A stretch of DNA of 14,396 nucleotides from Burkholderiales bacterium (lineage in GTDB: Bacteria; Actinomycetota; Thermoleophilia; Gaiellales; Gaiellaceae): positions 1 through 14,396 of the forward strand of contig JAICUZ010000034.1 of the NCBI GenBank assembly GCA_025935595.1, given 5' to 3'. The notes under the pieces are model-generated. The model was not told the origin of the DNA and did not search any database. It saw only the letters and a list, made by a program, of their open reading frames with translations. The translations under genes and the position numbers were made by a program. Below, one piece after another: positions 1-6,615 of the stretch. The number at the start of each line of letters is the position of its first letter. The first letter of the stretch is position 1.

Positions 1-1556
1 ACCGGAACGGGATCGTCCACCGCGACATCAAGCCGCACAACATCGTCGTCGGCGGCGACGGCCGCCTGAAGGTCACGGACTTCGGCATCGCGCGCTCCGG
101 TGCGTCGCAGATGACGGAGGCAGGCTCGATCGTCGGCACCGCGCAGTACCTCTCGCCGGAGCAGGCACGCGGCGCGCCGGTCGACCCGCGCTCCGACATC
201 TACTCGCTCGGCGTCGTGCTCTACGAGATGCTCACCGGCAAGGTCCCGTTCACCGGCGACACACCGGTCGAGATCGCGATGAAGCACCTGTCGCAGGTGC
301 CGGAGCCGCCGTCGGAGCTACGCGACGGCATTCCGCACGACCTCGACGCGATCGTCATGCGCGCACTCGCGAAGGATCCAGAGCAGCGCTACGGAACGGC
401 CGAGGAGATGGACGCGGACCTCGCGCGCGTCGCGCGTGGCGTGGCCGTCTCGCGCGAGACCGAGGATGCGATGACCCAGGTCTTGTCCGGCGCCGGAATC
501 TCGACCGCGCAGACGATGATCCAGCGCCCACGCACGAACGTGACGCCGCCGGCGCCGCCCGTCTACCGCCAGCCCGGCTATTACGACTACGAAGAGCCAC
601 CGCGTGGCCGCTCGGTCTGGCCGTGGCTGCTCGCCCTCGGCCTCATCATCGCGGGCGGGATCGGCGGCTGGTTCCTGTACACGAAGATCCAGGACCAGCT
701 GAACAGCAACAAGCCGGTCGCCGTGCCGGACGTGCTGCAGCTCCAGCAGGATCTCGCGAAGCTGAAGATCACGCAGGCCGGGCTGACCCCGCAGGTGGTG
801 AAGGGCACGAGCGACACCGTGCCGCCGGGGGCGGTCTCGAAGCAGGAGCCGGGAAGCGGGACGAAGATCGGCAAGGGCTCGACGGTCACGCTCACCGTCT
901 CGACCGGAAAGCCGAAGGTGCCGGTACCGAACGTGGTCGGCCAGGACTCGAACTCGGCCGTGTCCGCGCTCGCCGGAGCGGGCCTGCAATGGAAGATCCG
1001 CCAGGTCTTCTCGGAGCAGCAGGAAGGCACCGTCACCGCGCAACAGCCGCACGCCGGCGACTCCGTGATCAAGGGAACCGTGATCCACATCAACGTGTCG
1101 CGCGGCCTGAAGCCGGTGTCCATCCCCGATGTGACCGGCCAGCCGTACCTCAACGCCAAGTCGATGCTCGAGGGCCAGGGCTTCCAGGTCGCCCGGAGCG
1201 AGGTTCAGTCCGACCTGCCGAAGGGCGTCGTCGCCGCGATGACGCCGTCGGGCGGCACGGACGTCCCGCGCGGATCGAAGATCACGCTCTCGGTCTCGAA
1301 GGGCCCGGCGACGACCCAGGTGCCGGACGTGACCGGGATGAGCCAGTCCGCGGCCGAGTCCCTCCTCACCGGGGCGGGGCTCACGCCGTCGGTCGTGACC
1401 GATCCGGTAACCGACCCGGCGCAGGACGGGATCGTCCAGTCCACCGACCCGGCCCCGGGCTCGGACGCGCAGTCGGGCGAGGTCGTGATCATCCACGTCG
1501 GCCAGTTCCAGCAGGGCCAGGGCGATCAAGGCACGACCACGACGACGACACCGTGA
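1..1556 (+). CDS. pknB: PASTA-domain serine/threonine protein kinase (5' end missing)
   Basis: The reading frame is open from base 3, so the gene begins outside the window; 517 residues are visible. It starts inside the catalytic loop (HRDIKPHN at visible residues 6-13), followed by DFG (26-28), the activation segment and an SPE motif (51-53). After the kinase lobe comes a proline-rich juxtamembrane linker, one membrane helix (about 205-227) and four consecutive PASTA repeats (about 238-302, 304-367, 370-433, 437-500), ending in a Gln/Gly/Thr tail. This is the classic layout of the PknB/PrkC/Stk family: the outer PASTA repeats bind muropeptide or lipid II and the inner kinase phosphorylates cell-wall and division proteins. 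The stop codon overlaps the GTG of ddl by four bases (GTGA), so the two are probably translated together. The family assignment is firm. Calling it the direct PknB orthologue is inference, since the N-lobe and upstream genes are not visible. Confidence 0.95.
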   Translation, partial: RNGIVHRDIKPHNIVVGGDGRLKVTDFGIARSGASQMTEAGSIVGTAQYLSPEQARGAPVDPRSDIYSLGVVLYEMLTGKVPFTGDTPVEIAMKHLSQVPEPPSELRDGIPHDLDAIVMRALAKDPEQRYGTAEEMDADLARVARGVAVSRETEDAMTQVLSGAGISTAQTMIQRPRTNVTPPAPPVYRQPGYYDYEEPPRGRSVWPWLLALGLIIAGGIGGWFLYTKIQDQLNSNKPVAVPDVLQLQQDLAKLKITQAGLTPQVVKGTSDTVPPGAVSKQEPGSGTKIGKGSTVTLTVSTGKPKVPVPNVVGQDSNSAVSALAGAGLQWKIRQVFSEQQEGTVTAQQPHAGDSVIKGTVIHINVSRGLKPVSIPDVTGQPYLNAKSMLEGQGFQVARSEVQSDLPKGVVAAMTPSGGTDVPRGSKITLSVSKGPATTQVPDVTGMSQSAAESLLTGAGLTPSVVTDPVTDPAQDGIVQSTDPAPGSDAQSGEVVIIHVGQFQQGQGDQGTTTTTTP

Positions 1557-2545
1557 GCCGTCGCATCGCCGTGATCCTGGGCGGCCGCTCGAGTGAGAAC
1601 CCGATCTCGATCGCGTCGGCGCAGAGCGTCGTGCGCGCGCTCGAGTCGAGCGGCGACGAGGTGCTCGCGATCGAGGTCGGCCGCGACGGCCGCTGGCAGC
1701 TCGGGACCGCAGGGCACCCGGAGCTGCCCGCGCGCCTGCCCGGCAAGGAGGTCGCGACGACGCTCTCGGACGTCGACGTCGTCTTCCCCGTGCTGCACGG
1801 GCCGTTCGGCGAGGACGGGACGGTGCAGGGACTGCTCGAGCTCGCGGGCGTCCCGTACGTGGGAGCCGGCGTGCTCGCGTCCGCGCTCTGCATGGACAAG
1901 GACGTCTTCAAGGCGGTCTTGCGCGACCACGGCATTCCGGTGACCGAGAACATCACGCTGCGCCTCGGCGACGAGCCCTACAGCCCATTCGATTTTCCGG
2001 TGTTCGTGAAGCCCGCGAGGCTCGGCTCGAGCGTGGGGATCACGATGGCGCACGACGACGACGAGTTGCGCCGCGGGGTCGAGCTTGCGTTCGAGCACGA
2101 CGAGAAGGTGCTCGTCGAGAGATTCGTGGCCGGTGTCGAAGTCGAAGTCGGCGTGCTGGGGAACCTGAAGCCGTTCGCGTCTCTCCCCGGCGAGATCGTC
2201 GTCACGCACAACGAGTGGTACGACTTCGAGGCGAAGTACGACGACGGCGAGATGGACCTCGTCGTCCCTGCACGCATCACGGAGGAGCAGATCGAGCGGG
2301 CGCAGGAGCTCGCGGTGCGGGCGTTCGTGGCGACCGACTGCGAGGGGATGGCGCGCGCCGACATGTTCGTCCGCGACGACGGCGAGGTGCTGGTGAACGA
2401 GCTGAACACGATCCCGGGGTTCACGTCGACGAGCGTCTACGCGCGGCTGTTCGAAGCGTCGGACATCCCGTACCCCGAGCTGCTGCAACGGCTCGCGGAT
2501 CTCGCGGTCGAGCGGTTCGAGCGGCGACGGGCGCTGCGCTTCTAG
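1553..2545 (+). CDS. ddl: D-alanine--D-alanine ligase
   Basis: This cytoplasmic ATP-grasp enzyme joins two D-alanines with ATP to make the dipeptide that MurF adds to the peptidoglycan precursor. The 330-residue length is normal for Ddl. Visible family blocks are the N-terminal GGRSSEN (10-16, with the substrate-contacting Glu at 15), HGPFGEDG (82-89), the KPARLGSSVG ATP-binding segment (153-162), YDFEAKYDDGE (223-233) and the metal-binding NELNTIPGFTSTS (282-294). The GTG start at 1553 is chosen because it puts the glycine-rich loop at the usual distance from the N-terminus and overlaps the kinase stop by four bases. No Shine-Dalgarno is visible before it, which fits translational coupling. 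A kinase and ligase in one transcript links wall sensing to precursor supply. A Pro-Ile-Ser stretch replaces the more common Glu-Val-Ser after the first motif, a small variation. A double palindrome begins immediately after the stop codon. Confidence 0.96.
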   Translation: MSRRIAVILGGRSSENPISIASAQSVVRALESSGDEVLAIEVGRDGRWQLGTAGHPELPARLPGKEVATTLSDVDVVFPVLHGPFGEDGTVQGLLELAGVPYVGAGVLASALCMDKDVFKAVLRDHGIPVTENITLRLGDEPYSPFDFPVFVKPARLGSSVGITMAHDDDELRRGVELAFEHDEKVLVERFVAGVEVEVGVLGNLKPFASLPGEIVVTHNEWYDFEAKYDDGEMDLVVPARITEEQIERAQELAVRAFVATDCEGMARADMFVRDDGEVLVNELNTIPGFTSTSVYARLFEASDIPYPELLQRLADLAVERFERRRALRF

Positions 2546-2574
2546 GGTGTCAGACACCTAAGGTGTCTGACACC
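2546..2574. repeat. Paired self-palindromic element (GGTGTC-N-GACACC twice)
   Basis: Two 13-base palindromes lie three bases apart: GGTGTCAGACACC (2546-2558), then TAA, then GGTGTCTGACACC (2562-2574). Each has a 6-base arm on either side of one central base. Because the central bases are A and T, the whole is also one 14-base perfect inverted repeat around base 2560. It begins at the last base region of the ddl stop codon and contains the likely GTG start (2563) of the next gene. It could act as a terminator for ddl, an operator, or a REP-like dispersed repeat; position alone does not decide. Symmetry is certain; function is unknown. Confidence 0.8.
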
Positions 2575-3096
2575 TTGTCGGCACCAAAGACCCCGCACCC
2601 GCCTGCCCCAGATCCAGACGCGGAGCCGCCGACCGCAATCGATGATGCAATCGACGCGCGCTTCGAGAACGCCGACTTCTCCAACCAACGCTTCCTTCGA
2701 AGCTCGATCCGCCGCATCGAGCTCCACCTGTGCCGGCTGACCGGCGTCGAGCTCGCAGAAGCGACCTGGAACGACGTCGCGCTCACCGAGTGCCGTGCCG
2801 ACTTCGCTGGATTTCGACATGCGAAGCTAAAGCGCGTCGTGTTCCAGGAGTGCCGGCTCGAGGAGGCGGATTTTGCGGGCGCAGCCCTCACCGACGTGGT
2901 CTTCGACCGCTGCGAGCTTCGCCGCGCGTCGTTCTCGAGCTGTCGCATCGAGCGCGTCGAGCTCAGAGGCTGCGGGCTGGCCGAGCTCGTCGGTGTCGAG
3001 TCGCTGCGCGGCGTGCGCATGCCGTGGAACGACATCCTCGAGAACGCACCGCTCTTCGCCCAGGGACTCGGCATCCAGGTGCTGGCCGACGAGTGA
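2563..3096 (+). CDS. Pentapeptide-repeat protein
   Basis: The 177-residue product has a Pro/Ala-rich N-terminal stretch of about 30 residues and then about 110 residues of loose pentapeptide repeats. Alternating Phe/Leu and Asp/Arg steps are visible, for example ARFENADFSNQRF, CRLEEADFAGAALTDVVF and CELRRASFSSCRIERVEL. Such repeats fold into a right-handed quadrilateral beta-helix. Known members include DNA mimics that protect gyrase (MfpA, Qnr), but most have no assigned role, and nothing here proves a DNA-mimic function. No signal peptide or membrane segment is seen, so it should be cytoplasmic. The start is uncertain: GTG at 2563 lies inside the palindrome, and TTG at 2575, just after it, has an AAGG about 11 bases upstream; no ATG is in frame before the repeats. 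The stop overlaps the GTG of the next gene by four bases, so the two form a bicistron. Confidence 0.72.
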   Translation: MSDTLSAPKTPHPPAPDPDAEPPTAIDDAIDARFENADFSNQRFLRSSIRRIELHLCRLTGVELAEATWNDVALTECRADFAGFRHAKLKRVVFQECRLEEADFAGAALTDVVFDRCELRRASFSSCRIERVELRGCGLAELVGVESLRGVRMPWNDILENAPLFAQGLGIQVLADE

Positions 3097-3692
3097 ACCT
3101 CTGGCGACTGCATCCGGTTCCGTTCCCCGACGTGTCGGCTCACGAGAGCGAGTTCGACGCATCGATCGACGCAACCCCGGACGGCGGCATCGTCGACTCC
3201 ACCGCAGACGCGCCGCGCTGGTGGCTCCTGCACAATCTGATCCACCGCGGCTACCTCCTCCACGGCTCGAACAACAGCGAGATCGACGAGTTCGAGCCGC
3301 GCGCGAACTTCGACGCGCACAACGTGCGCCACGTCGAAGGCGTGTTCGCCTCCGACGACGCGATCTGGCCGATCTACTTCGCAACCGCGGACCGCAACGG
3401 CGGTCGGCGCGGGCTCATCAACTGGTGCGAACACGTCGGCTCCGGCGCGCGCTACCTGTTCGCACTCGAGGGCGAGCCGTCGTGGGTCGACGGGATGGTC
3501 TACGCCCTGCCGAGCGAGACGTTCGAAGCGACGCCGTCGAGCCGCGAGCTCGTCAGCCTCGTCGCCGTGCGACCGCGGCTGCGCGTCCCGGTCGAGCCCG
3601 GCGACTTCCCGCTGCGCGACAAGACGATCGGCTTCCGACGAGGCGAGTCGGTCAGGCGTGTCTCGATCCGGCACGCGCTGAGGCTCAAGTAA
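3093..3692 (+). CDS. Unrecognised protein with HGSNN motif
   Basis: I do not recognise the family with certainty. The 199-residue soluble protein has no signal peptide or membrane helix. Its most striking part is residues about 46-95: LIHRGYLLHGSNNSEIDEF, then FEPR, then GVFASDDAIWPIYFATADR. A tyrosine/leucine-His-Gly-Ser near the start of a domain, followed by a 'VFAS/FA' strand, resembles the NAD-binding core of ADP-ribosyltransferase or Tpt1-type folds, but this is a visual analogy only. The GTG start at 3093 is set by the four-base overlap (GTGA) with the pentapeptide gene. A competing upstream extension would overlap that gene heavily. The stop codon TAA forms the first bases of the palindromic element at 3690. 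Co-translation with a pentapeptide protein suggests the two act together, perhaps as effector and partner; that is inference. Confidence 0.72.
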   Translation: MNLWRLHPVPFPDVSAHESEFDASIDATPDGGIVDSTADAPRWWLLHNLIHRGYLLHGSNNSEIDEFEPRANFDAHNVRHVEGVFASDDAIWPIYFATADRNGGRRGLINWCEHVGSGARYLFALEGEPSWVDGMVYALPSETFEATPSSRELVSLVAVRPRLRVPVEPGDFPLRDKTIGFRRGESVRRVSIRHALRLK

Positions 3693-3779
3693 CAGTCTGT
3701 TACAAGCTCGATACGGGGCGCAGCACCGGCCAGACCCTGCGCCGTGCTGCAGTTCGACTGCGCTTGTAACAGTCTGTTA
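3689..3779. repeat. REPIN-like element: two TAACAG-T-CTGTTA palindromes around nested hairpins
   Basis: Two copies of the palindrome TAACAGTCTGTTA lie at 3690-3702 and 3767-3779. Including flanks, 3690-3706 is the inverted complement of 3763-3779 over 17 bases except for the central T-T. Between them are two further, mutually exclusive inverted repeats: GCAGCAC (3720-3726) with GTGCTGC (3744-3750), and GGCGCAG (3717-3723) with CTGCGCC (3737-3743). The element fills the gap between two convergent genes and supplies the stop codon of the plus-strand one. It may work as a bidirectional terminator or mRNA 3' protector. The layout, two palindromes in inverted orientation around a short spacer, is what REP doublets look like. 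No reading frame fits inside it. The symmetry is certain; the class is inference. Confidence 0.75.
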
Positions 3780-3784
3780 TTAAG

Positions 3785-5212
3785 TCAGTTCGCCGAGACC
3801 TCGTCGATGTGCGCGTTGCGGAAGCTACCGCCGAGCTGCGTGATCCAGATCACGTAGTAGCGGTATGCACCGCCGCCGATCGTGTATTCGGCCCGCTCGC
3901 CGACGACCCGCCGTGACGGGCCGACCACCGCGTTGAACGGGCCGCTCGCCGAGTTGCCGGCCAGGATCTCGGCGGTCAGCCCGGGCGTCGACGTCGTGAA
4001 CGAGAGCTGGTGGAGATCGACCTGCCTCCCGGCATCGAGGACGAGGCCGACACCCGCCTTGCCGAGGCTCGGCGCCGTGCGGTAGCTCTCGGTCGGCCAG
4101 TATGTGCTCGGATCACCGTCCGTCGCCTTCGGAGCGTCGGCGTCGTGCTCACCGTCACCGCCGATCGGGTCGTACGCCGTGATCCCGCGGAGATGCACGG
4201 TGCCGCCCGAGCCCCCGCCGGTACCGGCCTTTCCGCCGTTGTCGTCGCGGAGGACAAGAAAGGCCCCGACCGCAACGGCCGCGGCCAGCACGAGCAGGGC
4301 GATGAGCAGCGGCCACAACGTGAAGCGCGGGCGGTGCTGCCGATGCGGACGCGCGACGGCGGGTCGCGCCAGCTGTGTGCCCGCCGCCTGGAGCTCGGCG
4401 AGGCACGCCTCGAGCTCGGCGCAGAACGCGTCCATCGTCGGGAAGCGGTCCTCCGGCCGCTTCGCCATCGCGCGGCGGACCGCGTCGTCGAGGCGCGGTG
4501 ACACGTCGGGACGCTTCTCGCGAATCGACGGCGGCTCCTCGTTGATGTGGCGCATCGCGACCGCGACGAAGTTCTCGCCCGGGAACGGCACCTCGCTCGT
4601 CAGGAGCTCGTACAGCACGACGCCGAGCGAGTAGACGTCGCTGTGCTCGTCGACGCGCTGCCCCTGCGCCTGCTCCGGCGCGATGTAGTCCGACGTCCCG
4701 AGCACCGTCCCCGTCTGCGTCATCCCGTGCTGCACGTCGAGCGACCGCGCGATCCCGAAGTCGGTCACCTTCGCGCGACCGTCGCCGTTCAAGAGCACGT
4801 TCTGCGGCTTGACGTCGCGGTGGACGAGCCCCTGGTGGTGCGCGAACGCCAGACCGCGCGCGATCTGGATGCCGAGCTCGAGCGCGTTCGGAACCGGCGC
4901 GGGACCGCGGCGCCCGATCAGTTGCTTCAGGTTCTCGCCCTCGATGTACTCGAAGACGATGAACTGCCGGTCCTCGTGCTCCCCACGGTCGATGACGGTG
5001 ACGATGTTCGGATGGGAGAGCGAGGCAACCGACCGCGCCTCACGTCGAAAGCGCTCGACGTAGTCGTCGTCGCTGGAGTACTGCTGGTGGAGGATCTTCA
5101 GCGCGACCTTGCGGTCGAGCAGCCGGTCGTGCGCCCGAAAGACGCTCGACATGCCCCCAGTCCCGACGAGCTCCTCGAGCTCGTACCGGTCGGCGAGAAC
5201 CTCCCCAACCAT
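3785..5212 (-). CDS. Membrane serine/threonine kinase with discoidin-like extracellular domain
   Basis: The 475-residue protein begins with a complete Hanks-type kinase: glycine loop GTGGMSSVF (17-25), ATP-anchoring Lys39 in VALKI, HRDVKPQN (131-138), DFG (151-153) and APE (178-180). It is therefore expected to be active. A basic linker (about 282-296) leads to a single membrane helix (298-322) and, after a Gly-rich spacer, an outer domain (about 338-475). That domain contains ITAYDPIGGDGEHDADAP, DGDPSTYWPTESY and repeated beta-strand patterns. This DP-GDG-E / DGD-T-W-T-Y pattern resembles the discoidin-like sandwich at the C-terminus of actinobacterial MviN, which there caps a pseudokinase. 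It carries no PASTA repeats, so it should sense a different ligand from the kinase at the window start, possibly a sugar or wall polymer (inference). It starts at ATG 5212, 30 bases after the aminotransferase stop, so the two are probably co-transcribed. Confidence 0.92.
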   Translation of the reverse strand: MVGEVLADRYELEELVGTGGMSSVFRAHDRLLDRKVALKILHQQYSSDDDYVERFRREARSVASLSHPNIVTVIDRGEHEDRQFIVFEYIEGENLKQLIGRRGPAPVPNALELGIQIARGLAFAHHQGLVHRDVKPQNVLLNGDGRAKVTDFGIARSLDVQHGMTQTGTVLGTSDYIAPEQAQGQRVDEHSDVYSLGVVLYELLTSEVPFPGENFVAVAMRHINEEPPSIREKRPDVSPRLDDAVRRAMAKRPEDRFPTMDAFCAELEACLAELQAAGTQLARPAVARPHRQHRPRFTLWPLLIALLVLAAAVAVGAFLVLRDDNGGKAGTGGGSGGTVHLRGITAYDPIGGDGEHDADAPKATDGDPSTYWPTESYRTAPSLGKAGVGLVLDAGRQVDLHQLSFTTSTPGLTAEILAGNSASGPFNAVVGPSRRVVGERAEYTIGGGAYRYYVIWITQLGGSFRNAHIDEVSAN

Positions 5213-5242
5213 CGGGGCTGAGCCTACCCCCGCCCGATCTGC

Positions 5243-6508
5243 CTAAAGCGCGCTCTCGAGCGCCTGTTCCCAGGCATCGAGCGCCTCGTCGAGCTCGGCG
5301 TCGCCGATCACGAGCGGCACGAGCACGCGGATCGCGTTTCCGGTCACGCCGGCCTTCAGCAGGAGCAGCCCGCGCTGCAGCGCAGCCGCGACGACGGCCG
5401 ACGCGATCTCGGCGTCCGTCAACTCGATCGCGAGCATCGAGCCGAGCCCGCGCACCTCACGGATCGCCGGCCACCGGCCCTGCCACACGAGCATGCGCGA
5501 CCGGATCGTCTCGCCGATCGCAGCCGACCGCTCGACGAGCCCCTCCTCCTCGATCACGTCGAGGACGGCGAGCGCCGCCGCCTGGGCGACCGGGTTCCCG
5601 ACGTAGGTCCCGCCGACGCCACCCTCCTGCGGAGCGTCCATGATCGCCGCCTTGCCGAGGACGCCCGAGAGCGGGATCCCCATCGCGATCGACTTCGCAA
5701 CCGTGATCAGGTCGGGGGTCACGCCGAAGTGCTCGATTGCGAAGAAGCGGCCGGTGCGGGCGAAGCCGCTCTGCACCTCGTCACAGACCATGACGATCCC
5801 GTGCTCGTCGCAGATCGCGCGAACGCCCTCGACGAACTCCTGCGTCGCCGGAATGAAGCCGCCTTCGCCCTGAACGGGCTCGAACACGATCGCGGCCACG
5901 TCCTCGGCCGCGACGAGTGTCTGGAACGCGCGGCGGATCGCCGGGATGTCGTTGAACGGGACGCGGTAGACCTCGGGCGCGAACGGCCCGAGACCTTCCT
6001 TGTAGGGCCGGGTCTTCGACGTCAGCGCCAGCGAGAGGTAGGTGCGGCCGTGGAACGCGCCCTCGAATCCGATCACGGCCGACCGGCCGGTGTACGCCCG
6101 CGCGAACTTGACCGCGTTCTCGACGGCCTCGGTGCCGGCGTTGAAGAACGCCGCCTTGGCCGGGCCGCCGAGCGGCGCGAGCGCAAGGAGGCGCTCCGAG
6201 AGCGTCGCGTACAGCTCGTACGGCACGACCGTGAAATCCGTGTGCGAGAAGCGGTCGAGCTGCTCCTGCGCCGCCTGAACGACGTGCGGATGGGAGTGGC
6301 CGACGTTCAAGCAGCCGACGCCGCCTGCGAAATCGACGAAGGTGTTGCCGTCGACATCGGTCAAGGTGGCGCCGCGGGCCTCCGCGGCGGCGATCGGGAA
6401 TGTGATCGAAAGCGGCGCGGCGACGCTCGTCTGCAACCGCTCCAGGATCTCCCGCGACCGGGGGCCGGGGACCTCGGTCTTCAGCTCGATCGTCCGGGTG
6501 GTCGCCAT
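5243..6508 (-). CDS. gabT: Class III aminotransferase, 4-aminobutyrate type
   Basis: This is a pyridoxal-phosphate enzyme predicted to move the amino group of 4-aminobutyrate (or a related omega-amino acid) to 2-oxoglutarate, giving succinic semialdehyde. From ATG 6508 the protein has 421 residues, typical of GabT. The family blocks are clear: FVDFAGGVGCLNVGHSHP (about 57-74), NAGTEAVENAVKFAR (123-137), EPVQGEGGF (210-218), CDEVQSGFARTG (242-253), the Schiff-base lysine in ITVAKSIAMG (Lys272) and GGTYVGNPVA (299-308). The N-terminal ELKTEVPGPRSREIL is common in actinobacterial GabT and supports the 6508 start. A GTG at 6538, preceded by GGGGGAG, would add ten residues and cannot be excluded. 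The substrate within class III (GABA, putrescine, acetylornithine) cannot be fixed from sequence alone; the GabT call rests on the N-terminus and the motif pattern. It reads into the kinase gene 30 bases downstream. Confidence 0.88.
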   Translation of the reverse strand: MATTRTIELKTEVPGPRSREILERLQTSVAAPLSITFPIAAAEARGATLTDVDGNTFVDFAGGVGCLNVGHSHPHVVQAAQEQLDRFSHTDFTVVPYELYATLSERLLALAPLGGPAKAAFFNAGTEAVENAVKFARAYTGRSAVIGFEGAFHGRTYLSLALTSKTRPYKEGLGPFAPEVYRVPFNDIPAIRRAFQTLVAAEDVAAIVFEPVQGEGGFIPATQEFVEGVRAICDEHGIVMVCDEVQSGFARTGRFFAIEHFGVTPDLITVAKSIAMGIPLSGVLGKAAIMDAPQEGGVGGTYVGNPVAQAAALAVLDVIEEEGLVERSAAIGETIRSRMLVWQGRWPAIREVRGLGSMLAIELTDAEIASAVVAAALQRGLLLLKAGVTGNAIRVLVPLVIGDAELDEALDAWEQALESAL

Positions 6509-6615
6509 CTCGGATCGAGCGTAGCGAAGCCGAGCCACCTGAAGCAGCTCCCCCGGGTTGCGTGAGACGCAGTCTCCGTCGCGCCCGGAGCTTCCGCTAG
6601 CTTCCCGCGGGGGCT

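Noticed and set aside
318..1529. A 403-codon open frame on the minus strand, antisense to the PASTA kinase.
   Set aside because: It is an Arg/Asp/His-rich translation typical of GC-rich antisense shadows, and the plus strand is clearly the kinase.
6509..6615. Overlapping short inverted repeats (TGCGT-GAG-ACGCA and GAGAC-GCA-GTCTC at 6559-6576) between the aminotransferase and phosphorylase genes.
   Set aside because: Five-base arms are weak in GC-rich DNA and no -10/-35 pair could be placed with them. Promoters for both genes should lie here, but I cannot point to them.
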